Shown here piece by piece: positions 36,749 through 45,815 of a DNA stretch of 61,938 nucleotides. The notes beneath the pieces are model-generated. The model was given only the letters and a program-made list of their open reading frames with translations, made no database searches and was not told the origin of the DNA. Position 1 is the first letter of the stretch; every line of letters starts with the position of its first letter. This DNA is from Bradyrhizobium glycinis (lineage in GTDB: Bacteria; Pseudomonadota; Alphaproteobacteria; Rhizobiales; Xanthobacteraceae), in NCBI RefSeq assembly GCF_016031655.1, contig NZ_JACCHQ010000036.1:1-61938 (forward strand), given 5' to 3'. The position numbers were made by a program, and so were the translations under genes.

Positions 36749-37525
36749 TCACGACGCCAGAAATCCTCCGTCCGCCGCGAGCACGTGGCCGACGACATAC
36801 GACGAGGCATCCGACGACAGCCACACCACGGCCTCGGCAACCTCCTCGGGGCTGCCCATCCGCCGCAACGGCAGGCCTGCGCTGACCGTCGCCACATCGC
36901 CGACGCCGGCGCGCAGCATCATGTCGGTGACGACGCGGCCGGGGGCAATGGCATTGATGCGAATGCCGCGCGGCGCGTTCTCCATCGCCGCCGAGCGTGT
37001 CAGCGAGATCGCTGCAGCCTTGGAGGCCGAGTAGAGCGAAAAGCCGGGATTGGGATTGCGCACGCCGCTGACGGAGGTGTTGACGACGATGCTGCCGCGC
37101 CCCTGCGCCAGCATGGCCGGCAATTGATGGCGCAGGCAGAGGAACAGGGCGCGGACATTGGTGTCGAACACGCTGTCGTAGATCTCCATGCCCTGTTCCT
37201 CCAGCGGCGCGCGGCGCTCCTGGAAACCGGCATTGTTGAAGGCGACGTCGAGCCGGCCGCAGCGCCCGACCGCTGTGGCGACGAGGCGCGCGACCTCGTC
37301 TTCCTCAGTGATGTCGGTCTTGAGCGCGATCGCCTCCGCGCCGAGCTCGCGGCACGCGGCGGCGGTGGCCTCGATCTCGCCCTCGCGCCGGCCGGCGATG
37401 ACGACCGCTTCCGCCCCTTCGGCAGCCATCCGTATCGCGGTGGCGCGCCCGATGCCGCTGCCGCCGCCGGTAACCAGGCAGACCTTGCCGCTCATCCGCC
37501 GACCTGCCGGCAAAGCTCCGCTCAT
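36749..37525 (-). CDS. SDR family oxidoreductase
   Basis: A 258-residue classical short-chain dehydrogenase. NAD(P) loop TGGGSGIGRATA, NNAG motif (VAFNNAG), catalytic Ser in VVNTSVSG, and Tyr-x3-Lys in LYSASKAAA; C-terminal GHVLAADGGF. ATG at 37525 has GGAG 7 bases upstream; an internal ATG ten codons later is possible. Divergent from a MarR gene across a perfect 29-bp palindrome, so it is probably a target of that repressor, for example in detoxifying or degrading an aromatic or carbonyl compound. Confidence 0.94.
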   Translation of the reverse strand: MSGALPAGRRMSGKVCLVTGGGSGIGRATAIRMAAEGAEAVVIAGRREGEIEATAAACRELGAEAIALKTDITEEDEVARLVATAVGRCGRLDVAFNNAGFQERRAPLEEQGMEIYDSVFDTNVRALFLCLRHQLPAMLAQGRGSIVVNTSVSGVRNPNPGFSLYSASKAAAISLTRSAAMENAPRGIRINAIAPGRVVTDMMLRAGVGDVATVSAGLPLRRMGSPEEVAEAVVWLSSDASSYVVGHVLAADGGFLAS

Positions 37526-37560
37526 GGTCCACTCCAAAACGCTTGCACGCGCCGCTGCGC

Positions 37561-37589
37561 CCATATAGTTGTATGATACAACTATATGG
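37561..37589. promoter_or_regulatory. MarR operator: perfect 29-bp palindrome
   Basis: CCATATAGTTGTA-TGA-TACAACTATATGG, 13-base arms without a mismatch, midway between the SDR start (37525) and the MarR start (37603). Size and position suit a MarR dimer controlling both genes. Confidence 0.82.
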
Positions 37590-37602
37590 GCTGAGTCAAG
37601 CC

Positions 37603-38061
37603 ATGGCCGAGCTTTCACTGATCGACGACATCCGCGCCGCCTCGCGCCTGATGGTGCGCGAGCTCGGCTTCATGGACGCCACGGTGGCAGCCTCGGGCTA
37701 TCCGCCCTCGGCGGTCCACACCATCCTGGAGATTGGCATCCGCGGGCCGATGACATCGGGCGAGCTCGGCGATTTCCTGCGGCTGGAAAAATCCAGCGTC
37801 AGCCGCCTGGTGCGCAAGCTGATCGATTGCGGCGAGCTCAGGGAGACGCCGGACGATGCGGATGCGCGCAGCAAGCTGCTGTCGCTGACGGCAAAGGGCC
37901 GGCGCACGCTGGAAGCGCTGCACGCGTTCGGCCGCCAGCAGGTGCGCGGCGCGCTGGCGGCGCTGACGCCGGCCGAGCAGCGCACGGTGCGCGAGGGCAT
38001 GATGCTCTATGCGCAGGCGTTGCGAGCGAGCCGGGTGGGGGAGGAGGCGGAGCCCGGCTAG
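37603..38061 (+). CDS. MarR family transcriptional regulator
   Basis: A 152-residue MarR protein with winged-helix core: GPMTSGELGDFLRLEKSSVS (recognition helix) and wing segment ETPDDADARSKLLSLTAKGR. The helical dimer ends are at the N- and C-termini. I start at MAELSLIDD because upstream in-frame codons (37543, 37573) overlap the palindromic operator. No GNAT domain is fused. Divergent from the SDR gene, so it probably represses both until a small ligand binds. Confidence 0.93.
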   Translation: MAELSLIDDIRAASRLMVRELGFMDATVAASGYPPSAVHTILEIGIRGPMTSGELGDFLRLEKSSVSRLVRKLIDCGELRETPDDADARSKLLSLTAKGRRTLEALHAFGRQQVRGALAALTPAEQRTVREGMMLYAQALRASRVGEEAEPG

Positions 38062-38065
38062 TACT

Positions 38066-38167
38066 CGTCATTCCGGGGCGGTCCGCAGGACCGAAGTACG
38101 GTGCGCAATTGCGCACCTGAGAACCTCGAGATCCCGGGTTCGATGCGTTGCATCGCCCCGGGATGAC
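38066..38167. repeat. dispersed palindromic repeat (family C)
   Basis: CGTCATTCCGGGGCGGTCC start, GGTGCGCAATTGCGCACC core and CGCCCCGGGATGACC end; second copy of the element at 2680-2773. It lies between the convergent MarR and SDR genes. Confidence 0.78.
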
Positions 38168-38174
38168 CTTACGC

Positions 38175-38969
38175 TCACTTCCCGAACTCTTCCCGCATCT
38201 TCGCCTGGATCTTGGCCATGCCGCCGATCCAGCGGTCGTAATTCTCGGTCTTCTTGCGCATGTAGCCGAGCACTTGCGGGTGCGGCAGGATCAGGAACGT
38301 CTCCTGCTCGAGACCGGCGAGCACGTCTTTCGCCACCTGCTCGGGCGTCAGGTCGCCGTCGCCGGATTGCGGGCCCTTGGGAATCGAGCGCAGCATGTTG
38401 GTGTCGACACCCTGCGGACAGAGGATCGAAACCTTGATGTTGTGGGCCTTGTGCGAGATCGCGAGGTTCTCGGCAAAACCGACCGCGGCGTGCTTTGTCG
38501 TCGAATAGGCCGGGCTGCCGACCTGCGACAACAGGCCTGCGGCCGAGATGGTGTTGAGGAAATAGCCGCCGCCGCGCGCCCTCATGCGGGGGACGAGATG
38601 CCGCGCCGCATAGACATGCGCCATGACGTGGATTGCCCAGCTGCGCTGCCACGGCTCGTCGGAAGCGCCACCGGCATTCTCCGACATCGGATCGAATCCG
38701 CCGCCGATGCCGGCATTGGAGCAGAACAGCGCGATCGGCCCGAATTGCCGCTCGGTCTCCTCGATGACGTGGACGACGTCTTTTTCCTGCGCGACGTCGC
38801 ATTTGAAGGCGGCGCCATCGACCATGGCCGCGACCGCTCTCGCATTGGCGACGTCCATGTCCGCGACCACGACCTTGGCCGCGCCGGCATTGTGGAAGGC
38901 CTCGCACAGCGCCCTGCCGATGCCGTTTGCGCCGCCCGTGACGACCACGACCTTGCCGGTCACCTGCAT
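38175..38969 (-). CDS. SDR family oxidoreductase
   Basis: A 264-residue short-chain dehydrogenase. TGGANGIGRAL cofactor loop, an acidic ADMD that favours NAD, the NAG motif (FCSNAGIG), catalytic Ser in NTISAAG and the YSTTK motif. C-terminal QVLGYMRKKTENYDRWIGG is a feature of a subgroup common in actinobacteria and Bradyrhizobium. Single gene with repeats downstream. Substrate unknown. Confidence 0.93.
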   Translation of the reverse strand: MQVTGKVVVVTGGANGIGRALCEAFHNAGAAKVVVADMDVANARAVAAMVDGAAFKCDVAQEKDVVHVIEETERQFGPIALFCSNAGIGGGFDPMSENAGGASDEPWQRSWAIHVMAHVYAARHLVPRMRARGGGYFLNTISAAGLLSQVGSPAYSTTKHAAVGFAENLAISHKAHNIKVSILCPQGVDTNMLRSIPKGPQSGDGDLTPEQVAKDVLAGLEQETFLILPHPQVLGYMRKKTENYDRWIGGMAKIQAKMREEFGK

Positions 38970-39033
38970 GCGACGTCTCCTCTGCCTTACACCGTTTTAT
39001 ACCGCGCCGCTTATTCCGCGTCGGCGGTCCTGC

Positions 39034-39729
39034 TCAGCTCAACACGAGGTCGAGCACCGCGGTATAATGGCATGCTGCGCCGGCCAAGACAAAGCCATGC
39101 CAGATCGCATTCTGAAAGCGCAGCCGCCGCCAAGCGTGGAAGATCACGCCAAGGCTGTAGAGCAGGCCGCCGGCCAGGATGAAGCCCAGCACCAGCGTGG
39201 GCAACGCCCTGACCACGGAATCGTAGAGCATCATGCCGCTCCAGCCCATCGCGAGATAGATGCCGACCGAGACGCGGTCGAACCGGCCGGGATAGAGCAG
39301 CTTCAGCACGATGCCGAGGATGGCCACCCACCAGACGCCGGCCAGCAGCACCAGCGCGAACACGCTGTCCTTCAGCTTCAGGATGAACGGCGTGTAGGTC
39401 GCCGCGATCAAGAGATAGATCGCGGAATGGTCGAAGCGGCGTAGCAGCCATTTGGCCGGCGAGACCGGCCAGAGATTATAGGTCGCCGACAGCACCAGCA
39501 TCGAGAGCAGGCCGGCGACATAGACGGAGACGCCGACGACGTCGGTGGCGTCGGCATACACCGCCGTCAGCACCACCAGCACCGTCGCCGCAATGAGGCC
39601 CGCGAGCACGCCGATCCCGTGGACGATGCCGTCGGCGATCAGCTCGGCGCGATCGTAGTGCCAGCCGATCGCGTCGGCTGCGGCGTGGACGGAAGAGGAT
39701 GCAAGCTGCTTCAACTGGAAGACGGTCAT
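39034..39729 (-). CDS. trhA: hemolysin III / TrhA family membrane protein (PAQR-like)
   Basis: A 231-residue seven-helix protein. Metal-binding CREST-superfamily residues: GIVHGIGVLAG (TM1), RRFDHSAIYLLIAATYTPF (TM3-4) and WHGFVLAGAACHYTAV near the C-terminus. Despite the name, these proteins are mostly membrane hydrolases or membrane-homeostasis factors. MTVFQLKQLA at 39729 is chosen; earlier in-frame codons belong to the spacer before the divergent YcjX gene. Confidence 0.92.
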   Translation of the reverse strand: MTVFQLKQLASSSVHAAADAIGWHYDRAELIADGIVHGIGVLAGLIAATVLVVLTAVYADATDVVGVSVYVAGLLSMLVLSATYNLWPVSPAKWLLRRFDHSAIYLLIAATYTPFILKLKDSVFALVLLAGVWWVAILGIVLKLLYPGRFDRVSVGIYLAMGWSGMMLYDSVVRALPTLVLGFILAGGLLYSLGVIFHAWRRLRFQNAIWHGFVLAGAACHYTAVLDLVLS

Positions 39730-39913
39730 GGCAATCCGCAAAGGCTCGAGGCAAGGCCCTCTAGATAGGTGTTTCGGGACCGGCGCGTCGTTCAACGGCT
39801 GATTTGCCGAGAAAGGCGGTGGAAGTATGAAAGCTTGAATTTCCTCAGGCAATTGCCACTTTTGTGACTAATCCGTTTTGCGTATCCCTCGCCCGAGATC
39901 CCCTCGCGTTCAT

Positions 39914-41383
39914 ATGGCATTCAGTTTCCAGGATATGGTCGAGGAGGCGCGGCTGTCGGCGCGCGCGCTGCTCGACTATGGCGAGCACTTCTTCAATCCG
40001 ACGGTGCGGCTTGGTGTCACCGGCCTGTCGCGCGCCGGTAAGACCGTATTCATCACCGCGCTGATCCATGGACTGACGCGCGGCGGCCGGTTTCCGGTGT
40101 TCGAGGCCTATGCCTCGGGCCGGATCGCGCGGGCGCACCTGGCGCCGCAGCCTGATGATGCCGTGCCGCGCTTTGCCTATGAGAACCATCTGCGCGCGCT
40201 GATCGAGGAACGGCGCTGGCCGAACTCGACCGTGGATATCAGCGAGCTCAGGCTCGTGATCGACTATCAGCGCCCGAACGGCGCCGACCGCACGCTGACG
40301 CTCGACATCGTCGACTATCCCGGCGAATGGCTGCTGGACCTGCCGCTGCTCCACAAGAGCTACGAGCAATGGTCCACGGAGAGCCTGGCGCTGTCGCGCG
40401 AGGCGCCGCGCGCGCATCTCGCGGCCGAGTGGCACGCCCATCTTGCAACGCTCAAGCCCGAGGCGCGCGAGGACGAGCAGGCGACGCTGACAGCCGCAAA
40501 GCTCTTCACCGATTATTTGCGTAACTGCCGCGACGAGCGCTTTGCGATGAGCCTGTTGCCGCCCGGCCGCTTCCTGATGCCCGGCAATCTCGCCGATACG
40601 CCGGCGCTGACCTTTGCGCCGCTGGACGTGCCTGCTGCCGGCCAGGCGCCCGAGGGATCGCTGTGGGCGATGATGGTGCGGCGCTTCGAGGCCTACAAGG
40701 ACGTCGTGGTGCGGCCGTTCTTCCGCGATCATTTTGCGCGGCTCGATCGCCAGATCGTGCTGGCCGATGCGCTCTCCGCGTTCAACTCCGGCCCCGAAGC
40801 GCTGCACGATCTCGAAGCCGCGCTCTCTGGCATTCTCGACTGCTTCAACATCGGCCGCAGCACGATCCTCTCGAGCCTGTTCCGGCCGCGCATCGACCGC
40901 ATCCTGTTCGCCGCGACCAAGGCGGATCATCTGCATCACTCCAGCCACGACCGGCTCGAGGCCGTGCTGCGCCGCGCCGTCTCGCGCGCCGTTGCGCGCG
41001 CGGAAAACACCGGCGCGGCGATCGACGTCGTGGCGCTGGCGGCCGTGCGCGCCACGCGCGAAGCGCAGGTGGCGCGGGGCCGCGACAAGTTGCCGTCGAT
41101 CCTGGGAACACCCGCCGCGGGCGAAAGCGCCGGGGGCGAGTTCTTCGACGGCAACATCGAGGTTGCGACCTTTCCGGGCGATCTTCCGCTCGATCCCGAA
41201 CCGCTGTTCAACGGGACGGATGCGTTCCGCGGGCTCGCGACCGAGGCGGCCGGGAACAGCGATTTCCGCTTCCTGCGTTTCCGCCCACCGAAGCTCGACC
41301 GCGAGGGCTCCGACGAGCCGACGCTGCCACACATCCGCCTCGACCGTGCCTTGCAGTTCCTGATCGGAGACAAGCTCGCATGA
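39914..41383 (+). CDS. YcjX family (DUF463) P-loop GTPase-like protein
   Basis: A 489-residue YcjX/DUF463 protein. Walker A GLSRAGKTVF (about residues 42-51), DIVDYPGEWLLDLPLL as the switch/Walker B region, and the conserved FAATKADHLHHSSHDRLE as a guanine-specificity (TKAD) motif. C-terminal RFRPP and a family-specific tail. ATG at 39914 is chosen by the usual MAFSFQDM start. It overlaps the next gene by ATGA, which couples translation with its YcjF partner. E. coli ycjX-ycjF is a stress-induced pair linked to the phage-shock regulon; the role here is inferred. Confidence 0.94.
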   Translation: MAFSFQDMVEEARLSARALLDYGEHFFNPTVRLGVTGLSRAGKTVFITALIHGLTRGGRFPVFEAYASGRIARAHLAPQPDDAVPRFAYENHLRALIEERRWPNSTVDISELRLVIDYQRPNGADRTLTLDIVDYPGEWLLDLPLLHKSYEQWSTESLALSREAPRAHLAAEWHAHLATLKPEAREDEQATLTAAKLFTDYLRNCRDERFAMSLLPPGRFLMPGNLADTPALTFAPLDVPAAGQAPEGSLWAMMVRRFEAYKDVVVRPFFRDHFARLDRQIVLADALSAFNSGPEALHDLEAALSGILDCFNIGRSTILSSLFRPRIDRILFAATKADHLHHSSHDRLEAVLRRAVSRAVARAENTGAAIDVVALAAVRATREAQVARGRDKLPSILGTPAAGESAGGEFFDGNIEVATFPGDLPLDPEPLFNGTDAFRGLATEAAGNSDFRFLRFRPPKLDREGSDEPTLPHIRLDRALQFLIGDKLA

Positions 41384-42408
41384 ACGACCGATCGAAGCCC
41401 CGGCGGCCGGCGACGTTCCGGCTCGACGATCCCGGCGTCGTCGTCGCCGAGGCCGACGAGACCGGCCGTCTCGGTCGCGCCACCATCCACATCACGCCGG
41501 AGCCCGATCCGGCGATGCTGCCGGTGCCGGTGCAAGCCGCAGTCCCGGCGCGGCGCGGCTTTCCCTGGGGCACGCTGTTCTGGTCGGGGCTCGCGGGCTT
41601 GACGCTGCTCGGCACCGGGCTCGGCGTGGTGCATCTGATCGAGGATCTGTTCGCGCGCAGCCAGACGCTCGGCTTCGTCGGTCTTGCCTTCGCCGCCGTC
41701 ACCGCGCTGGCGCTTGCGGTGGTGATCGGGCGCGAGGCGTTCGGTCTCGCGCGTCTTGCGACCATCGAGAAGCTGCACCAGCGGGCAGCGGCCGTGCTGG
41801 CCAGCGACGATCGCAAGGAGAGCCGCGTCATCGTCCAGGACCTGCTCAAGATCGCGCACCAGAATCCGCAGCTGGCGCGCGCCCGCGCGACGCTGGAGAG
41901 CCATGCCGGCGAGATCATCGACGGCGCCGACATGATCCGCCTCGCCGAGCGCGAGTTGATGTCGCCGCTGGATGCCGAGGCGCGGCGGCTGGTGTCGTCG
42001 GCGGCGCAAAAGGTCTCGATCGTGACTGCGGTGAGCCCGCGCGCCGCCATCGACGTGCTGTTCGTGTTCGTCGCCGCGCTGCGCCTGATCCGCCAGCTCG
42101 CTTATCTCTATGGCGGCCGTCCCGGCGCGCTCGGCATGATCCGCCTGCTCCGCCACGTCATCGCCCATCTCGCCATCACCGGCGGCATGGCCGCGAGCGA
42201 CAGCTTGGTGCAGCAGATGCTCGGGCACGGCATCGCGGCGAAGCTGTCGCAGCGGCTCGGTGAAGGAGTGCTGAACGGGCTGCTGACGGCGCGGCTGGGA
42301 TTGGCCGCCATCGATGTGACGCGACCGCTGCCGTTCGCGGCCTTGCCGCCGCCGAAGCTGTCGGATCTTGCGACGGACCTGCTGCGGAAGAAGGACGGCG
42401 ACGAGTAG
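41380..42408 (+). CDS. YcjF family (TIGR01620/DUF697) membrane protein
   Basis: A 342-residue membrane protein, start ATG overlapping the YcjX stop. N-terminal cytoplasmic tail (RRPATFRLDDPGVVVAEAD), two TM helices (LFWSGLAGLTLLGTGLGVVH and LGFVGLAFAAVTALALAVV), and a DUF697 domain (SPRAAIDVLFVFVAALRLIR; YGGRPGALGMIRL). Typical partner of YcjX at the inner membrane. Convergent with the DUF2927 gene (19-base gap). Confidence 0.94.
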   Translation: MNDRSKPRRPATFRLDDPGVVVAEADETGRLGRATIHITPEPDPAMLPVPVQAAVPARRGFPWGTLFWSGLAGLTLLGTGLGVVHLIEDLFARSQTLGFVGLAFAAVTALALAVVIGREAFGLARLATIEKLHQRAAAVLASDDRKESRVIVQDLLKIAHQNPQLARARATLESHAGEIIDGADMIRLAERELMSPLDAEARRLVSSAAQKVSIVTAVSPRAAIDVLFVFVAALRLIRQLAYLYGGRPGALGMIRLLRHVIAHLAITGGMAASDSLVQQMLGHGIAAKLSQRLGEGVLNGLLTARLGLAAIDVTRPLPFAALPPPKLSDLATDLLRKKDGDE

Positions 42409-42427
42409 CTCGCTCCCTTGGACCGCC

Positions 42428-43243
42428 TCACTCCTTCAGATCATTCGCCCGCTTCACCCAGGCGCGCACGTCCTTGAGGACGGCGGGGAGAACGGCCTTG
42501 ACCTCCGCCACGGTCATGCCGGCCTTGATGCGGGGATCGTACAGCAGGTTGAGGATGTACTGGTCGTAGACATCGAAATAGCCCATCGAGACGTTGTCGT
42601 TGAACATGGTCCAGGGCACGCTCGTGGTGTCGTTGATCGGCCCGAGCGATTGCAGCAGCTCCTCATAGGCGCAGTCGAGGAAGGTGAAATCGCCGTTGTC
42701 GACGGTGAGGATGACGTCGGAATGCTCGATCTCGAAATTGTCGTTCTTGCGGAAGCCGGACAGGCATTGCGGGTCGAGCGAGGAGCGGATCTCGCGCGCC
42801 TTCTCGGCGCCGTAGAAGCTCGAGAGGGTGCGGAAGAGATCGCGGTCGCGCACCAGCTTCACGCGTACGTTCGCCGCTTCGTTGGTGTCGATCATGGCGA
42901 TGTCGAGATGCTGCACGCGCCTGCCGATGTCGGCCACGACCTTGGCGAGCTGTTTCTTGCGATCCTCGCGGTCGCTCTCGGCGTAGACGCGCACCGGTCC
43001 GTCGAACTTGCGGATGCGGTCGACGCGGCCGGCAAGATGGTATTCGGCGCCGAATGCCGTCTTGAGGAAGCCTTCGATGATCTCGCCGTCGGTGAAGCTC
43101 TTCTTCTCGGCGCGCTGGCGCGAGGAGATCGCGGGCAGCTCGCCGGCCGCCGCCATGGTAGCGGTGTCAGGCGCGCAGGCGAGCGCCGCGAGCGCCAGCA
43201 GGGCGATGCGAAGGCCGGGCGAGGGCGGGACGAATGCGCTCAT
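42428..43243 (-). CDS. DUF2927 domain secreted protein
   Basis: A 271-residue protein with a signal peptide (GLRIALLALAALACAP; possible lipobox LACAP around the Cys) and a DUF2927 domain (FTDGEIIEGFLKTAFGAEYH; VRVYAESD; CAYEELLQSLGPINDT; NLLYDPRIKAGMT). DUF2927 resembles zinc-peptidase-like secreted proteins but no HExxH is present here. Start at MSAFVPP, with an earlier ATG in frame that would spoil the signal peptide. Function unknown. Confidence 0.86.
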   Translation of the reverse strand: MSAFVPPSPGLRIALLALAALACAPDTATMAAAGELPAISSRQRAEKKSFTDGEIIEGFLKTAFGAEYHLAGRVDRIRKFDGPVRVYAESDREDRKKQLAKVVADIGRRVQHLDIAMIDTNEAANVRVKLVRDRDLFRTLSSFYGAEKAREIRSSLDPQCLSGFRKNDNFEIEHSDVILTVDNGDFTFLDCAYEELLQSLGPINDTTSVPWTMFNDNVSMGYFDVYDQYILNLLYDPRIKAGMTVAEVKAVLPAVLKDVRAWVKRANDLKE

Positions 43244-43336
43244 CGTGCTGTGACGCTGCCGCATTCGCGCCGCGCGCACAAGGCCGCAAATTCACGCGCC
43301 CTGCGGGTTCCGGCTGCATGTCGGGCTCTCCCCAAC

Positions 43337-43360
43337 CCCTCTCCCGCAAGCGCGAGAGGG
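43337..43360. repeat. solitary family B-like hairpin
   Basis: CCCTCTCCCGC and GCGAGAGGG arms around AA-GC, matching the terminal hairpin of family B but without the second half. It lies in the spacer between the L,D-transpeptidase stop and the DUF2927 promoter. Confidence 0.5.
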
Positions 43361-43385
43361 AGCGCACCTCGTGCGTGGGGACGCT

Positions 43386-43964
43386 TCAGTTGTTCAGCAC
43401 CACCACCGTGGTGCCGATCGAGACGCGGCTATAGAGGTCGGTGACGTCGTCGTTGGTCATGCGGAAGCAGCCCGAGGAGACGGCCTGACCGATCGTCTCC
43501 GGCTCGTTGGAGCCGTGGATGCGATACAGCGTCGAGCCCAGATACATGGCGCGGGCGCCGAGCGGGTTCTCGATGCCGCCCTTCATGTGGCGCGGCAGGT
43601 CCGGCCGGCGCGCCAGCATCTGCGAGGGCGGCGTCCAGTCCGGCCATTCCTTCTTGGCGGTGATCTTGTGCACCCCGCCCCAGCGGAAGCCGTCGCGGCC
43701 GACGCCGATGCCGTAGCGCAGCGCCTGCCCGTTCCCGAGCACCAGGTACAGCCGCCGCTCGGAGGTGTTCACCACGATCGTGCCGGGGGCGTAATTGCCG
43801 CTGTACATGACGGTGGTGCGGGGGATCGGGCTCGCGCCGCCGCGGCCGATATAGCCGGTGGAACTGGTGCCCGTGAAGTCTATCATCCCCGTCGCGGATG
43901 CATCGGCCGCGCCAGCCAGCAGCAGCGCCATTGCGGCCATCGGTGCGGCAAAAAACCGGATCAT
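43386..43964 (-). CDS. L,D-transpeptidase (YkuD domain)
   Basis: A 192-residue secreted enzyme: signal peptide (FAAPMAAMALLLAGAADASA) and YkuD domain from about residue 62 to the end. Catalytic motif with His150 (RIHGSNEP) and Cys166 (SSGCFRMTNDDV). It should form 3-3 cross-links in peptidoglycan or attach proteins to it, in the periplasm. Small single-domain form, common in several copies in Bradyrhizobium. Divergent from the TPP enzyme across a 265-base spacer in which no other gene is visible. Confidence 0.95.
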   Translation of the reverse strand: MIRFFAAPMAAMALLLAGAADASATGMIDFTGTSSTGYIGRGGASPIPRTTVMYSGNYAPGTIVVNTSERRLYLVLGNGQALRYGIGVGRDGFRWGGVHKITAKKEWPDWTPPSQMLARRPDLPRHMKGGIENPLGARAMYLGSTLYRIHGSNEPETIGQAVSSGCFRMTNDDVTDLYSRVSIGTTVVVLNN

Positions 43965-44229
43965 TGTCTCCCCCAGAAAAAAATCGATTCAACCGGAGCC
44001 AGAGGCCATATTTGCGCGCTTTCCGCAAGCCACGGGCCCGTGAGGGTCGCATCGTTAACGACTGACGTTACCAAATCGCAACTGCGCCAATTTGCTGGAA
44101 AGCGTTAGCCAAATCCGTGTGTCATCACGCGGGGCAGGGCCGCAATGGCCGCTATTGCTTTGACGGGCCGCGCGAACAATGATTGATCGAACGGATCACT
44201 TAAAAACGCCGGTTGCGGGAGCAGACAGA

Positions 44230-45777
44230 ATGAACGGTGCGGAAAGCCTGGTGCGGACGATGGTCAAGGGCGGGGTGGACGTCTGCTTCACCAACCCCGG
44301 CACCTCCGAGATGCATTTCGTCGCGGCGCTCGACCGTGTCCCCGGCATGCGCTGCGTGCTCGGCCTGTTCGAAGGCGTGGTGACGGGCGCGGCCGACGGC
44401 TATTTCCGCATGAAGGGCACGCCGGCCTCGACCCTGCTGCATCTCGGCCCCGGCCTCGCCAACGGCCTTGCCAACCTGCACAATGCCAAGAAGGCCAATT
44501 CCGGCATCGTCAACATCGTCGGCCAGCACGCCGTCTACCACATCGGCTACAACGCCCCGCTGACCTCCGACATCGAGGGCTTGGCCCGTCCGATGTCGTC
44601 CTGGGTCCGCACCTCCCCGGATTCCAAATCGGTCGCCGCCGACGGCGCCGCGGCGATTGCCGCCGCCAAAAGCGCGCCGCCGCAGATCGCAACCTTGATC
44701 CTGCCCGCCGACACCGCCTGGAACGAGGCCGACGGTATCGCCGAGGTCCCAGTCGAGCAGCAGCGCGCCAGCTATTCGCCGCAGGCGGTCGAGCAGGCCG
44801 CAAGAATCCTGCATGGCGACGGCGAAGGCACGCTGCTCCTGATGACCGGCAGCGCGCTGAGCGAGCAGGGTCTGGCGCTGGCCGAGCGCATCGCCGGCAA
44901 GACCGGCTGCACGGTGATGGGCCCGACCTTCCGTCCGAAGATGGCGCGCGGCCGCGGCCGTTTCTCGATCGACCGCATCCACTACGTGATCGAGAACGCG
45001 CTGCCGATGCTGGCGAAATTCCGTCATATCGTGCTGGTCGAGGCCGACGATCCCGTGGCGTTCTTCGCCTATCCGAACAAGCCGAGCATGCTCAAGCCGC
45101 AAGGCTGCGAGGTGCATCGCATGACCTCGTGGGGCGAGAATTCGGTCGCCGCGCTCGAGGCGCTTGCTGGTGCCGTGAAGGCCAGCGCCAGGGACGTCAA
45201 GCCGCAGGCTCTGCAGGAGCTGGTCACGCCGACCGGCGCGCTCACCTTCGCCTCGATCGCGCAGGCCATTGCCTGTGCGATCCCCGAGAACGCGATCATG
45301 GTCGACGAATCCCTCACCACCGGCCGCGGCTTCTTCCCGCCGACGGCGGCCGCCGCCCCGCACGACTGGCTGCAGAACATGGGCGGCTCGATCGGCTTCT
45401 CGACGCCGTTGTCGATCGGTGCCGCGATCGCCTGCCCGGACCGCAAGGTGATCACCATGGTCGGCGACGGCAGCGCGATGTACACGATCCAGTCGCTGTG
45501 GACCCAGGCGCGCGAGAACCTCGACATCGTCACCATCGTGTTCGCCAACCGCATCTACCAGATCCTGCGTGGCGAGTTCGACAATGTCGGCGCCGGCGAG
45601 CCCGGCCAGCGCGCCAACGACATGCTCCGCCTCGACCGCCCGACCTTGGACTTCGTGGCGCTGGCCAAGGGCATGGGCGTTCCCGGCCGGGCCGTCACCA
45701 ACGCCGACGAGTTCAACAAGGCGCTGGCAGAGGCCGTTGCCGAGCCCGGCCCGCGGCTGATCGAAGTCCAGATGTAG
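44230..45777 (+). CDS. acetolactate synthase large subunit-like TPP enzyme
   Basis: A 515-residue TPP-dependent enzyme. N-terminal NPGTSEMHFVAALDRV and catalytic Glu48 (LGLFEGVVTGAADGY), TPP/Mg motif GDGSAMYTIQSLWTQA followed by VFANRIYQIL. The family is usually annotated as acetolactate synthase large subunit, but no small subunit is adjacent and it lacks the standard ilvB length, so a 2-oxoacid decarboxylase or other carboligase is equally likely. ATG at 44230 has GGGAG 8 bases upstream and gives the family's MNGAESLVRT start; an ATG 17 codons earlier is less likely. Confidence 0.85.
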   Translation: MNGAESLVRTMVKGGVDVCFTNPGTSEMHFVAALDRVPGMRCVLGLFEGVVTGAADGYFRMKGTPASTLLHLGPGLANGLANLHNAKKANSGIVNIVGQHAVYHIGYNAPLTSDIEGLARPMSSWVRTSPDSKSVAADGAAAIAAAKSAPPQIATLILPADTAWNEADGIAEVPVEQQRASYSPQAVEQAARILHGDGEGTLLLMTGSALSEQGLALAERIAGKTGCTVMGPTFRPKMARGRGRFSIDRIHYVIENALPMLAKFRHIVLVEADDPVAFFAYPNKPSMLKPQGCEVHRMTSWGENSVAALEALAGAVKASARDVKPQALQELVTPTGALTFASIAQAIACAIPENAIMVDESLTTGRGFFPPTAAAAPHDWLQNMGGSIGFSTPLSIGAAIACPDRKVITMVGDGSAMYTIQSLWTQARENLDIVTIVFANRIYQILRGEFDNVGAGEPGQRANDMLRLDRPTLDFVALAKGMGVPGRAVTNADEFNKALAEAVAEPGPRLIEVQM

Positions 45778-45815
45778 GGCGCCAACAGACAGAGCGCCGT
45801 GAGCCCGGAGGCACG

